Assembly (NCBI GenBank): GCA_963969495.1
Contig: OZ018328.1
Span: forward strand, 4,579,886-4,643,885
Direction of reading: 5' to 3'
Length of the DNA: 64,000 bases
DNA from: Ceratothoa steindachneri
Taxonomy: Eukaryota; Arthropoda; Malacostraca; Isopoda; Cymothoidae
Shown: positions 51,989-63,722 of the stretch, in pieces
Layout: the number at the start of each line of letters is the position of its first letter
Position numbering within the stretch: the first letter of the stretch is position 1
Notes under the pieces: generated by a model
Told to the model about the DNA's origin: nothing
The model's input: only the letters and a program-made list of their open reading frames with translations
The model's database searches: none
Translations under genes and position numbers: made by a program

Positions 51989-52129
51989 TGCATCGTGCTT
52001 TTCTATTCCTAGTTATCTGCTCATTCACTTGTGCATTAGTCCCCCTATAATGCATCAGTATGCCCTCTCCCCTAGCTATTTCTCTATCTATGCATCCCTT
52101 ACATTTCCTACACCTACCCTCTATTCCTG

Positions 52130-53164
52130 TTATTCCCTTACCTCTAACAGCTTCTGGTTTCCCACCCGTAAGGACCTAATCACACTATCCAGCTCCCCCC
52201 ATAGAACCTCAACACCTGCCTGACTAAGATGGAGCCCATCCATCGCATACAACCTCCTATTACCATAAAACCCACCCCAGACATCTACAAACACCAATCC
52301 TAACTCCTCACACAGTCCTTTCACAAATTCATTCAAACCAATTGCACGCGACAACCATTCTACCCCCACATCCAATCTCGGAAGCACACCAGAAACAACA
52401 CCCTTTATCCTGCTTTTACTCATCCTTTCAACTAACCTTTTATACTGTTCACGTAACTCACATGTACCCACCTTCTTTACATCATTCACTCCCACATGCG
52501 TAATCACAACTGCATCCCTCTCACACCCAGAAACCAGCCTATCATACCTCTCACAAACATCACTTACACCCGGCAGACAAACTCTCATTCCCTTCCACTT
52601 GCTATCACTCAACTTCCTATCTAAATACCTAATCTGAGAGTCACCCACTAGCACCTCAGTCATTCTCCTATTCTGTCTTGGCCTAACATTACCCTCCCTC
52701 CTGCTCTCAGTCACACTACCACCCATCCTGCTTTCATCCACAATCACACCAGGCAAATCACTTTCACACTCTTCCTCTCTCAGGACCTTGAATCTGTTAG
52801 TCAACCTAACAGGTTCTATGTCCCTTTCATTCACAGACCTAACCTGTCCTAACTTATCTATCCTATCCATTTTCACCCACCATTCATCATCACTCACAAC
52901 TTCCACACTGTTCCCAGTCCTAGCCCTATCTTCCACCCTCTTAGCACTAATCTCACCCTTCAATCGCACACTTGCATCTCTTCTCACCTCAAACACCAAA
53001 TCATTCAACCTCTTACATTCCCCACTCAACCTCCTAACCTCCCCTTCCAGAAAACACACACGGCATTCAGTTACATTCACTCTCCTTTCAACTCCACATG
53101 CATCACTCACCACATAAACACTACTTTCAAACGGCATGCTCTCACCATCTATACAAACGGCCAT
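52130..53164 (-). CDS. C4 ORF1: coiled coil and SGNH esterase, intact (344 aa)
   Basis: Complete ORF1. MAVCIDGESM starts at 53164; no earlier in-frame Met is needed. Residues 25-75 include a short Cys pair (ECRVCFLEGE) and a coiled-coil-like helix (VRRLSGECKRLNDLV). The C-terminal half (about 165-330) is the esterase: EVLVGDSQIRYL (Ser), ITHVGVNDVKK (block III), GVVSGVLPRLDVGVEW, LVFVDVWGGFYG and MDGLHLSQAGVEVLW (Asp and His). The triad is complete. It is the reference for the truncated A4 and A5 esterases, which are clearly similar (AVVITHVGVND is shared). Confidence 0.9.
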   Translation of the reverse strand: MAVCIDGESMPFESSVYVVSDACGVERRVNVTECRVCFLEGEVRRLSGECKRLNDLVFEVRRDASVRLKGEISAKRVEDRARTGNSVEVVSDDEWWVKMDRIDKLGQVRSVNERDIEPVRLTNRFKVLREEECESDLPGVIVDESRMGGSVTESRREGNVRPRQNRRMTEVLVGDSQIRYLDRKLSDSKWKGMRVCLPGVSDVCERYDRLVSGCERDAVVITHVGVNDVKKVGTCELREQYKRLVERMSKSRIKGVVSGVLPRLDVGVEWLSRAIGLNEFVKGLCEELGLVFVDVWGGFYGNRRLYAMDGLHLSQAGVEVLWGELDSVIRSLRVGNQKLLEVRE

Positions 53165-53518
53165 ACTCTCAGAAATTTACTAAGGAAAAAGTTAACACTC
53201 ACCCCCCCAAAAAATTCTTGCTCAGAATTGCTGCCAGTTATCTTCCCCAAAAGTATTAATCACTAATGTATTTATTACACAGTTATTGATGTATTAAATA
53301 AATACAAGAAAAAATACACACCCAAATCAGTATTATATCCCAATCTTACAATGAGACTCAGGAGCTTCCTGTAAGACAACCTTCCAGAACAAAGCAAGAC
53401 AGCCAACTGACAAAGCCCGACAACCAACTGTTCAGATATACAACCGCGCTCATACTAGTCACTTTTTCATAGAGAGGCTAATATTTTATCTATCTAAGCC
53501 ACTCAAGTTATAAGTGGT

Positions 53519-54240
53519 TAGGGTTGCCAGATATATTAAAATAAAAATCAGGATACCCTTTAAAATTTTGAACACAATAACACCTCATATATCTACGCAT
53601 ATGTAAAAATTAACGCAATATTTTTAAAATTGGAAAACACATTTTTGAAAAGAAAATTAAATATAAAATAGAAGATAATTACTATATTATAATCTACTCA
53701 CCTTTTAGTTATATTTTGCTGATGATGATGCTTCCTTTAATAAAGCTTTATCTTCAACTTTTTTATATATAACTCTGTGCATTTCAAATCAAAGTTCCAT
53801 TTATATCGTAAAATCGCTTCTACGGTCGTTACATCTAGCTTATTGCTTTCTTTAGTCCACTGGGACTTCATTAAAGAGAAGACCCGTTCAACATTCGTAT
53901 TATGAGAAGGTATACTGAACAGGTACTGACAGGGAGTTAATAATTCTGAATATTGCTCTTCAAATTTTATTTCAGTAAACACAAAAGACCATCTTTCATG
54001 ACATAATTTGCTTTCCCACTCCTCGCGATCATGTTGAATGTCTTGATCAACAACTTTCTTAAGGGTTGTCCACTGCTCAAAGAGAGCATTATCATCAAGT
54101 TCAATTCCATTTGTTTTTAGAGCTGTGCATGTTGCTTCCAACTGCGGCCAGGCTGATAGATTATTTAGCAACATCCATGTAAAGCAGTGAAGCTCTTGAA
54201 GAAATAAAGTCCATTTGTGAGATACTAATAACACGTAGCA
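53519..54240 (-). pseudogene. hAT transposase C-terminus (minus strand)
   Basis: The open frame 53737-54234 ends with NTNVERVFSLMKSQW and LDVTTVEAILRYKWNF, the hAT dimerisation region (NxxxERVFS motif followed by a helix). Upstream residues include FVFTEIKFEEQYSELL. The first two-thirds of a transposase and the DDE residues are absent. TTAGGGTTGCCAGATATATT at 53519-53538 resembles a hAT terminal repeat, but I found no partner at the other end. The right boundary is unclear. Confidence 0.65.
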
Positions 54241-54503
54241 TAGTAATTGTCTATATCTAGTCTAAATTTAGCTTCAGGTTCACGGGAACTGTCGCTTCTT
54301 TTAAGTACAGTGCGGGCAGGTAGCCGACCCGAGGCCGTCCGCGATAGGCTTTAGAGCAATTAAAGGAGTGGAAGGCCGCCTCCTTGATTTTGAGTGGATT
54401 TACGATTGGCCGGGATTTATCTAATGGCATGCCAAGTTACAGTTCAAGGATATATAAAGATCAAGACCCCCAAATATAAATTTAATATAAATAATAAACG
54501 AGG

Positions 54504-54505
<2 letters not shown>
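54241..54505. other. No recognised feature
   Basis: About 265 bases with no recognisable coding or repeat signal. It could be the internal part of the hAT remnant, but nothing supports that. Confidence 0.3.

Positions 54506-54595
<90 letters not shown>
54506..54595. repeat. (TA)n then (TG)n microsatellite at the B3 junction
   Basis: About 70 bases of TA followed by about 20 of TG. LINE B3 starts directly after it. Unlike the other B, G and D copies, the 5' neighbour here is not (CT)n. Confidence 0.95.
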
Positions 54596-55460
54596 TCGCC
54601 TGCAGGAAGATGGGAAGATTAGGGAGTGGTCGGACACGTGGCAAATGCCTTTTAACGTGAACAAATGCAAAGTGATGCATATCGGCCACAGAAACCCCCA
54701 ATCTCAGTATATCCTTAAGGGCACTGCTCTTGAATCCACCGACACTGAAAAAGACTTGGGTGTAACAATCACTAGTGACCTCAAGTTCTCGAAACAGTGT
54801 ATTGAGGCGGAGAAAAAGGCCCAAAGGATGCTAGGCTACATGAAGTGCCAGTTTGGATATCGGAACAAGGAGATTGTACTGTGTTTGTACAACTCACTTG
54901 TCCGACCGCACCTGGAGTATGCCGTACAATTTTGGAGTCCTTCATTTCGAAAGGACATCGCAAGATTGGAACGCGTGCAAGCCCAGGCAACTAAACTGAT
55001 TCCCTCTATTCGACATAAAAGTTATGAGGATAGACTAAGGGAGTTAGATCTGTTCTCGCTGGAAACCCGTAGACTGCGTGGTCAGCTCATCGAAGTTTTC
55101 AAAATACTTCGAGGGTTCGACATTGTTGACTACAGGGATATTTTCACACTTATTGAGAGCAGAACAAGAAACCACGGCTTTAAACTTGAACTGAAGCGTT
55201 ACAACCGCGATCTGTGTGGAAAAATTTTCACGTACAGTATCTGCGGTAGTTGGAACGCACTTCCAGTGGAAGTTGTCAACAGTGAATCTGTTGACCCGTT
55301 CAAGTCAAGACTAGACAGGGTCTTGAAAAGTGGCCGTTTAAGGACGTAAGGCATTTGAGCAGAGAAGTGCCCGCTTGACTGCTAGTCCAAAGGTACCCTC
55401 TTTGAATGGACCGTAAGGTCTTCTAGGGTACTTTCTTTCCTTGTTGTTACTCCTTGTTGT
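54596..55460 (+). mobile_element. LINE family B, copy B3 (5' truncated)
   Basis: Starts in the RT palm (CCTGCAGGAAGATGGGAAG) and matches B2 closely to the 3' hairpin at 55390-55434. One outer pair of that hairpin is changed to G-T, which still pairs in RNA. The tail reads CCTTGTTGTTACTCCTTGTTGTTA, with no (CT)n after it. Confidence 0.9.
54597..55349 (+). pseudogene. B3 ORF2, RT end and C-terminus
   Basis: Open for about 250 codons: EWSDTWQMPFNVNKCKVMHI, ALESTDTEKDLGVTITSDL, KQCIEAEKKAQRMLGYMKCQ, LVRPHLEYAVQFWSPSF, QATKLIPSIRHKSYEDRL, RRLRGQLIEVFKILRGF, and the end LDRVLKSGR with two more residues before TAA (B2 stops earlier). It lacks RT motifs A, B and the FADD box because of truncation. 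The apparent ATG lies in the (TG)n tract and is not a real start. Confidence 0.9.
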
Positions 55461-55509
55461 TAAAATTGTCGGGGTGCCTTCCCCTCGCTCCCTCTCAAGG
55501 CCACTTTGA

Positions 55510-55830
55510 CTTTTTATTATAATTATTAACATTATCATTCTTCTGCGTATTATTACTATTATTATCATTATTATTTGTAGTATCATTAGTAGTAGTAGTA
55601 CTATTATTACTATTAGATTATTTATTACTATTTGTATTATTGTATAAGTTATTTATTATTATTATTACTAGTAGTAGTAGTACTATTATTACTAGTGAAT
55701 TTTTGACTACAATTATTATTATTTATTTTGATTATTTTAATATTATTATTATTATTATTATTGTATTAATTATTATTCGGATAATTTATTATTATTTTAA
55801 GTGTTATTATTGCGACTCTCCCCTCAAATT
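55510..55830. repeat. Degenerate TTA/TAG triplet-rich low-complexity DNA
   Basis: Irregular runs of ATT, TTA and TAG triplets. No coding meaning; open frames here are Ile-rich by composition only. Confidence 0.9.
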
Positions 55831-56479
55831 TTTTTACCCACCATTTGTACGAGAAGGACTGTTCCCACCTAGACAGAATTTATGCTGGTAGTTATGGTAC
55901 CTTGGTGGACTGCATACCATCCTTGGATCATCTAGCACTAGAGAAGGATAATAATAGGTGATCACCTACTCTACTCGTTAGTGGACCCACCTATCTCTGC
56001 TTCTCTTTATTACATACCCTCCCACCCCTTTCCAAACTTGCTCTTCAATCCCTAAAGTTTATGGTCACCCAGCGCCCTTTTATGAGCCCTAGCCAAATGT
56101 CAGTGTAACCGATAGGTCCGTACCTGCTGTGAGGGCAGAAAGCCTGCTGGCTAGGGCAATTGTTAGGTACGGGGTGTTTTGTACCGTTGACTCTGTTCAC
56201 CTTCCTCCATTACACATATAAACTGGCCACACTGGCACCATCCTTTATGGGTAAAGTTCCAGAACCATTTCGTGTGAATGGCTGGCGACTGGGAAAGTCT
56301 ATCAACGCTGGACCGGGACCAATTACGTGTAAATTATCACATTCTGGAATTTATGAACCAATGGATATTTCTCTCTTAACCTTCCAAGTCATTGGGAGGT
56401 TAGTGTATCTACTTTCCGAGCGCATTTTTTTCTCTTTTTTTGGACAATGTTTACAACAGAAGGCAATAGTAGAAAACGC
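55831..56479. other. No recognised gene
   Basis: I recognise nothing in it. The open frame at 56160-56483 has no family resemblance that I can name. It lies just upstream of F2 and could be its 5' UTR. Confidence 0.35.
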
Positions 56480-59270
56480 ATGAAAATCCGCCTCCAAGTG
56501 CGGCCTCGCTCTCCCTAGGTGTTGTGGAGGACGAGGAAAATCAAGGCTCCACTCCGACTGGTAGAGAGGATCCCCTCTCACCATTACCATGCAGCAAGGA
56601 ACCTCTCTCTGGAGGCACCCACCTCTGAAAATGACGTGCCCCTCCCCTCTGTGCTTTCTTAAGAGACCCTCTAACCCTCCTTTACGGTAGATGAGGGTTA
56701 CTCCTCTCCTATGCCTACGGGTGCAGTAGCTCCCCTTACTTCCTTCTTTGAATGGGCACTCACGGTGTTCAATCTCCCTACAAGCGACAGTCCCAACTAT
56801 CTTATTGCAGGGAACTGCTAAGAGAGAAGCAGGCGGGTAGATAGGGGCAACACCATTATTAAGACATGGGAGAGAAAGGCCCGTCAGTCTGTGCTCCATT
56901 TTAACTCTTCATAGGTCACCAAAACTCTACAAGAGTCCTCAATTGGGATCTCTAATGCCTCAGGGGAGGAGGCTGAAGGATGACTTATGGAGGCATCTCA
57001 TTAGATAGACATTTAACAGAAGCGACCAAACAGAGAATGGGCAACTACCACCTGAGAGAGCTACACCAACATCATTCCAGTAGTGCTTAGCGGGAACCCC
57101 CTAGTCTGCATTTAGGTCGGTGGGTGAGGCCGTTTAATTCCTCGCCGGCAACCCCATCGCCATATGCCTATATATTATTGCTAGAACGTCTGAAAGTTTT
57201 GAACGCAGATGGCTACCGTGGTGGTCAGCTGGGTGTGAGGCGGCGACGGCCCTCAAACAAATGCATTATTCAAAAATGCGCTTTAAACTCCGCCCGAACG
57301 ATTTCTCTGTCACTGAATTTCGTCGAGCTAGGGCTAGGGACCGTTATGTTTCCAAGCACGCCCGTCACTCTTTCTGGTGAGCACACTTGTCTTAACTTAG
57401 GGGAAATCGCCCTCCATAGCAGGGACGGGGAAGCGAGTCAAAAGGATTCGAGGCAAGGTCTCGCAAGAACCCTCGCCCGTTCTCCGGGAAAATGGGAACG
57501 CAATCTTGCACATCGCGTCCGTGGCGGATCCCATCGAGACCGCTTTCTTCGTATTCACTAGCCAGGAGGATCCTCCACCAGCATTTTATGTATTTCGTGA
57601 TGTCGCCTAAACCTGCCAACTGGACTTTACTTCCAGATGCCGAAAACCTTTCAACGACAGGTTCACAGTGAGTGAGTTGCGTTCCGCTCTCGCTTCCTCC
57701 GGACGAGGTCACGTATGCCATGCTTTGACACCTGGGTGAGAGAGGCATGGCCCTTCTGTTAGATTTGTTCAACAAGATGTGGGTAGAGGGTATCCTCTAA
57801 GACCCCTAGCGAATGGCTACCGTGCTCGCTTTTCGCAAACCGAGGAGAGACTTCTCTACCCTGGCCGGTTTCCACCTAATCTCTCTAACCTCCTGCAGGT
57901 GTAAGTTGATGGAGAAATTGGTAAATGTCAAAGTCGGATACTCTGGTGCGACTGAAAGATGCTTTCTGCGATGCCTTCTTAGGTAGACATCACTATGGCA
58001 CGGTGTTTTTCGATCTGGAGAAAGCTTATGATACCTCATGTCGATACGATATCATGAAGACTCTAAGACTCTAAACACAATTGGAGCGAGGGGACGCATC
58101 AAAATCTTTATTTCTGAGTTTTCGCGAGATCGTCGATTCCATAGGCTTTAAACATCATTTCACGCTATGCTGAAACGCACAGTTTGTGATTTTCCTTGAC
58201 TAGGAGTCAGGTGGTTCACTTCTGCTGCCATGTCTCTTGTACCCGTACCATGGATGTTCAGCAGCTGCGGCGCTGATAGGGATACCGACTTGCTTTTCGG
58301 TCGCTTTTTTGTTCGTTCGAAGGTTGAATACGGATGCGAGTTTTATGCAGCCGCAGCCGAGCGTGTACTACGGAAGGTAAAATCGTTCCACTACACTGGT
58401 GTCAGCTAGCTAGCGGTGCTTTCCGCAGGTCCCTCATTGAAAGCTTACTTGTCGATGCTGGAGAGATGCCACTCGCCCTGCGCCGTACACAGTGCATTAT
58501 GAGGTTGCAAGCGCGAGCCCGGCACCTCTCTCAGTTGACAACGGCTCTCACTTCATCCGCAGCCGAAAAATGCCAATCATATCTTAAGCTCTTTGGGTTT
58601 AAGGCTATGAAACTCATTCGAGAGCTTGATGTAACTTTCATGCCGCTTGGGCCTCTGGTTTCTGCCCATGACGGCACCTTGGAGGTTCCAACTTTTACTA
58701 TTTGTTGCCACACTTCTGCTTTCAAAGCTTTACAGCGTTAATATTATCTCGTTCGGCTTCAGTTTTGCACACTTCGTGTCACCTAGGATCCGTGCCAGCA
58801 TATACGGATGGCACTAATGTCCAGGAGCGGTCGATTTCCACGTCGTTCTCCTCTGTTTGAAGACAACCGGGCTCTATTAGGTGGTGTGTTTGTCTTCGCG
58901 GCCAAACTGGTTGCAATTCACCCCTCAGTACGGGGGAAAACGCGGCGTGTCCGGTTCTGAGACCGGATTCTGAACTTTTGCTACTCACCAATCGCCCTAG
59001 GATTTCGCGGATCATTGGAATCTCCACAATCCCTGCTTCTCTGTATTCGTGACGCCATGGTGGTCGAAGGGGGGTTGTATGTCGTGATCATTGTGGGAAT
59101 TGTGTGGATTGAACGCACAGATCATGCACCAAAGAGTCTGTGCGAGGAGTGAGGAGAAGACCAGAGTTTGTTCTTCCTCACACCTGCCAGGAATTATGGC
59201 AGCTCTCCGGCCGCTTGACAAAGTAGGTGGGAGACGATCGAAGGGAACTGAGCTAATTTTTTTATTTTGT
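56480..59270 (+). mobile_element. LINE F2: strongly decayed copy of the F1 family
   Basis: It follows F1 in order, with many deletions and substitutions. The ORF1 region is at about 56640-56830 (TACTCCTCTCCTATGCCTACGG matches F1 near 24370). Endonuclease sequence is largely missing, and the linker is at 57120-57600 (FSLSLNFVEL region, GAGAATGG-like blocks). RT pieces at 57650-58100 include GAGAAATTGGTAAATGT as in F1 and TTTTTCGATCTGGAGAAAGC for motif A. The thumb is at 58334-58741 and the RNase H region at 58790-59270. It ends at GAGACGATCGAAGGGAACT, which matches F1 near 28460. The unexplained DNA before it may hold the 5' end. Confidence 0.7.
58334..58741 (+). pseudogene. F2 ORF2, thumb and C-terminal part
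   Basis: Best-preserved piece of F2, open for 135 codons. After a shifted start, SLIESLLVDAGEMPLALRRT matches F1 (IESLLIDAGEMPLALRHV), followed by RARHLSQLTTALTSSAA and FGFKAMKLIRELDVTFMPL. No catalytic residues are expected here. It confirms that F2 and F1 are the same family. Confidence 0.75.
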
Positions 59271-60429
59271 ACAGTGAGTTTTGGATAAATGTGCTTTAAT
59301 TCTCCGTTTAATATTAATTTTAAAACAGTTGTATATATAAATTAAATTAAAGAGCTCATAACTTATCAGCTTATAACACTTTATACTCGCTAACTAATTT
59401 AAATATTTTAAAATTTTCCCGGTCTTTTTACTGTAAATTGAATTCCCATTTCTATTATTTTTTCATTTAACTCTAAGTCTCCTATTTAAAGCTTAAACTG
59501 GCTATCAAACTTATAAATCTCTCCTTGGAATTGTGCTCTCTCAACATTGGATAATATTTTGTTCGTTTATTTGTTTTGTAGGCCAAGAAGATAGCGCATT
59601 GCGGTCGAAATGTCACTGCTGGTACATCTTCTGGGTTAGAAAAAAAAAAATATATAAAAAATACTTAATTTTATAGAAGAGAACGATATCAAGAGCTAAG
59701 GGCTAAATGTACAAAAGTGTAAAAATACACATTATGCAAACAATAAAATAAACTGAAATATTCAATATGAATGACAAATTTCTGTAGTTGAGTAAAAATT
59801 AAAAATACAAAATGAATTCAAATGACATTAATTGGGCTAGAAGTGGAAGAAGAGGCAAACACAATAAATACAGTATCAAATATTACCTAGCTCGGAGAAA
59901 GCTGTGAGCTAACTGAATGAAACTTAAAAATTTGTAAATAGAAAAGCTTTGATTTAGTGTTATTTGTTGGGGGTTTTTTTCTATGTAAATGGTTGGTAGA
60001 AAAAATATAGTTGGCTGTTTGAGAGGTAATTAATTACTGGCAACTAGTTAAATAGGTATCTTCATTTTAAATTAAGCAATGTACAACGGCGTGGGACTAG
60101 AGTCTTTATTTAACTGAGGTTGATTCTGTTTAATTAATAGGGACTCAATTATGAGAAGGTTAGATTTAGATTTTGATGAAGGTAATATTTTATATTGATT
60201 ATAATATATACGGATTTTACATGAATTGGAATGAGATCTGACAACAGAATTTTCATTTACAAACTGATCAATTCCTGCTCTTTAGCTGAGTAGTATATAA
60301 ATATAGTTGTCCCAAATGTTCCATGGAAACGTACAGTGGATGTACAGAACGCCTTCTAAAGGTTTGCATTGATGCTCACCGGCGGGGCCAGCTACATATT
60401 AGAGTTTGGTTCAGAGTAGTAAACTGAGG
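59271..60429. other. No recognised gene; AT-rich
   Basis: About 1.16 kb of AT-rich DNA with no open frame of note and no repeat structure that I can see. Its right edge may include the 3' part of the Penelope-like element that lies on the minus strand from 60430. Confidence 0.4.
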
Positions 60430-61130
60430 GTCCTATATATAGGAGAGGTACAAGGGGTCTTTAGGGTTGAACATTTTATTAATAAAATTTCGAAGAGTTC
60501 GGTCGTATAATTTTGAAGGATATCCGATTTGTTGGAAATAGTTAGTGAGGAAAGTGACCTCGTTGTGGAAACTGAGGTATGATCAGGCGAGGTTGTAAGC
60601 GCGAGAAAGCAAGGTTTTGATAGAGTTTAGTTTGATTTTGGTGGAACAATGGCTAAGAAAATAAAGTCCAGAGCCCGTATGTGTGGGCTTTTAATGAATA
60701 GCAGTGGAGAAACCATCGGCTGTGCGTGTTAGTAGTAGGCATAGGAAAGGAATAGAGTTTTTGTCTTCATTTTCCTATGTGAATTTAATATTTGGATGTA
60801 ATTACTTTATTTATTCTCGGAATTTATCAGATGAGCTTTTTGGAGCGGAATGGGGCATTCGTGTCGTTTACGCATCTCCCGTAAAAGATAGAACGGGATT
60901 ATAATGGAGCTTTGTCAAAGGATTTATCTCCTAAGGTACACATGAAGAGATTTGCGAGAGGGGCGGCAATAAGACTTCCCATTGCCAGGACATCTATTTG
61001 GTGAAAAATGTTTCCGTTAAATAAGAAATAGTTTTCGTGAGAGACTGTAAGTAGTATTTTGTTTATTCGTTTCTCATTAAAACCTTAAAAATGGGAGTTT
61101 GGTTAAGGGAAGGTGCAAGAAAGAAAAATA
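60430..61130 (-). mobile_element. Penelope-like element fragment: RT and connector (minus strand)
   Basis: Minus-strand reading from about 61070 downward: TVSHENYFLFNGNIFHQIDV, then LAMGSLIAAPLANLFMCTL (the PLE block Q-x-DG-x-AMGSP-x-x-x-LAN), then IFYGRCVNDT, where the catalytic YVDD has become CVND. After a gap, KPTHTGSGLYFLSHC and SIKTLLSRAYNLA follow, then SYLSFHNEVTFLTNYFQQIG and LYDRTLRNFINKMFNPK, the conserved connector after the RT. Frames shift at least three times and there are stops (TGA at about 60592). No GIY-YIG domain is readable downstream. It is more complete in RT than the copy at 17549-18003, and the two overlap only in the connector. Confidence 0.8.
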
Positions 61131-61298
61131 TTAATTGTTTCTAAAAGGAGGACACTAGGGTATAGGGAGGATAAGTCAAAACTAGCCATAAATAAGTTGG
61201 AATTTTGTTTTGTAATTTTTTAGTCTCGTGCAAGTCTAGTCTTGGGCGACTCTAAATCTCACTATATCAGTCGGTCGGTCTCCATTTGTTTGTTTTTT

Positions 61299-61670
61299 GT
61301 TTTGGTAATAACATGGTAACTATTCAATACTAATTTAAACCCTTATGTTATTTTACATTATCTTTTAAATGATATAATTGCCAAGGTCCTCCCAGGGTTA
61401 ACCCTAGGAATTGTTGTTTTGGCAATAACATCATAACTATTCGGCCGATTCCAACGAGATTCGAAACCCTTATGTTGTTTTACATTCTCCTTAGAATCAT
61501 ATAATAATTGCCAATATCCTTTTTAGATTAGCCAGACAATTATTTTTCAATAACATCATAACAATTTGGCTGATTCTAACGAAATTTGAAACCACCCTTA
61601 TGTTGTTTTCCATTCTCTTTCGTATGATATAATTGCCGAGGTCCTCTCAAGCTTAGTCCTAGAATTATTG
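61299..61670. repeat. Three diverged tandem units of about 115-129 bases
   Basis: Units start at about 61299, 61414 and 61541. Each contains AATAACATCATAACTATT-like sequence, CCCTTATGTTGTTTTACATT, then GATATAATTGCCAAGGTCCT-like sequence. The units differ at many positions, so the array is old. Confidence 0.8.
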
Positions 61671-61799
61671 AAAGTTTTGAAAGTCGTAAGCTCATAAATC
61701 AAAGGAAGTGCGAGCACGCGCCTTTGGTCAGAAAACCTTGTTATCATATACAGATCAAGTCAATAAATCGACCAACACCGTATTCAAAAATAGAAGAAT

Positions 61800-62424
61800 G
61801 ATGGGTCTCTGGCGAATGTAACTCATCTCTCAGAGCGCGTAAAGACGTCCTTTTCGTCGCTTTTCCTTCTGGTGCCTGGATAGGTTTCTCTTCGACTTCC
61901 TTCAACGTCATTGTCCTCTGTTTCCTTCTCTCCGTGAGGCGAAATGCAAAATGTCATCCTCCTATCCCCTGCATGAGTCCTCGGTAGTCGCCGATTACCC
62001 ATTACATTACCACTATTTGAGGGGAAAGCCTCGCCAGTTTTAGCCTGTCTGCTGAGACAGTGTCCCGCTTGCCACCAAGGAACTCCAATTTGTAGACCTC
62101 CTTGTCGCACTCGACCAACGAGAAAGGACCAGCATATCGCGCTTCTAGTGGTTTGCGAATACGATCTATTCGGACCCACAAATCTGTTGCCTCGCGAAGA
62201 TCTTTGGGAACGAAAGGCTTTTGGGCACCGATCGCAGCTGTCCTTCGTATGCCTGTGTGAAGTCGACCTGTGCCATGGTTGTGGCTAATTCCTTAATGAA
62301 TTTTGAATCGGTTTTCAATGATGAAGATGAAACTATGGGTTTCCTATCACAGGAATGTAGTCCCTGTGATTGGCTTGAAAGGCGAAAATCCCGAGTCATG
62401 AGTCAATGAGATAATGCCCTAGAG
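61800..62424 (-). pseudogene. Second gypsy: integrase C-terminus (3' of the hAT insertion)
   Basis: Minus-strand Ty3/gypsy integrase end. From high to low coordinates: FIKELATTMAQVDFTQAYEG (62300-62240), SVPKSLSFPKIFARQ with the loading of the LREA block, then, in another frame, RIRKPLEARYAGPFSLVE (GPY/F module, GPF) and DTVSADRLKLARLSPQ. Together these are the standard end of integrase. It has at least two frameshifts. The integrase core of the same protein is at 63731-64000, beyond a hAT element. Below about 61800 no LTR was recognised. Confidence 0.8.
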
Positions 62425-63722
62425 CAATGGTTCCCAGCCGATTTTGGCTTATGGCCCCCTTAGGAACCATATTTTTTCCTGTGGCCAATAATCATTACTT
62501 TCAATAGGTAATATGCAGTTTAACTCTACTTTAAAGGATAAAAAATATTAAAACAGCTATTTGTATTCAGGTACAATTATATTTGTCACATATATAGGAC
62601 TATAAACATAGCAAAAATTAAACAGTGGTTAACAAAAATGTAGTACTCTTTTAAAATAAATAATTAATCTTACAAAAAATAAAATCCCTTAGCAAAACGA
62701 AATAAATATATCATCAACTCTTTATTCATTCAATGCGATCCTTGTGCTTCATGCAGTTTCACAAGTTTTTAAATATCAGGGTCTATAGTTGTTAGAGACA
62801 GACGAAGATCACCTCTTCTTACTATTTCTAAGCGGCTGCGAGCTTTTGATAGGAGGTGTGACTCAACCAGATAAGAAGTAGGAAAAGCAATAAAATATAA
62901 TTTGACCTCGTCCTAAAGCAAAGGGTATTTCATAGCAATTTCATGACTTGTTCATTGGTTCCTGACACCATGCTTAAATCTAGCCAGAGAAGTTTGATCA
63001 CTCTGTAACTCAATGAGGCTTTCTTGTAATCTGATATCAACATCAGCTGCATTAATTCCAAATGGGTCTACCACCCAACCTGGAATGTCCAGTTGTAGAA
63101 TATTTATGAACCTAACTTACATATCACTATGCAATTTCCCCAAATGATCAATGTATACTAAAATATCATCTTCTTTCAGCTCACTCTCACTAGTGCAGAG
63201 GGTTGGAAACTGTATCAACTCTTTTCGCCCCATATTTGTCTTAAACAGCTTAATTTTCCCCATTAAGGCACAAATAAACTCTTTGCAAGTTAAAATATTT
63301 GTATTTTTACCCTGTAGCTGTTTGTTCAAGATATTTAGCTTTTCAAATATATTTGTAAGGTGTCAGACTATGTCACATTTGGTAGCAATGATTCAGCCAA
63401 CAACAGTGTCAGGCGCATAACGATCAAGCGCACAATGGAGTGCGCCGCAGAATAAGCTTGTAAGATGCAAAATATTTGTTTATAGATTAATGTAAATCCT
63501 ATTATGCTAATAAAATATTTTAAAAAAGGGAAAATATATTTATTAATATTTTAAAATGTAATTCAACTGCATAAATTAAAATTTGGTACTACCCTAACTA
63601 TAATTCAGGTTTCATTAGGTTGAGTCCTGTGGCCCCCTTCATGGATCTGTGGCCCCTCTAAGGCTTAAAATTTTCCTGTGGCCGTCCTCAGATGTGCCAT
63701 GGCCCCCGGTTGGGAAACCCTG
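62425..63722 (-). mobile_element. hAT transposon with 8-bp target duplication and decayed transposase
   Basis: The ends are inverted: CAATGGTTCCCAGCCG at 62425-62440, and CGGTTGGGAAACCCTG at 63707-63722 on the plus strand, whose complement matches the first at 12 of 16 positions. Both sides are flanked by CCCTAGAG (62417-62424 and 63723-63730), a perfect 8-bp target duplication as expected for hAT. Internally, the minus-strand frame 63117-63329 reads MNKQLQGKNTNILTCKEFI, and further down AFPTSYLVESHLLSKARSRL and RRGDLRLSLTTIDPDI match the C-terminal region of ZBED5/FAM200-type hAT transposases. At 1298 bp and with stops, it is a deletion derivative. Confidence 0.9.

Larger units (their letters stand above)
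48869..53460 (-). mobile_element. LINE family C, copy C4, near full length (minus strand)
   Basis: The 3' tail is at about 48869 (complement of TTCTTATG units), the 3' hairpin at 48889-48931, ORF2 in two overlapping frames (49123-51988), ORF1 at 52130-53164, and about 0.3 kb of presumed 5' UTR. The 5' boundary near 53460 is a guess. Compared with family B, the ORF1-ORF2 gap is long (141 bases) and both ORFs are in the same frame. Confidence 0.9.

Noticed and set aside
56160..56483. 107-codon frame as a host gene exon
   Set aside because: No recognisable family, no splice evidence that I can support, and it abuts decayed LINE F2.
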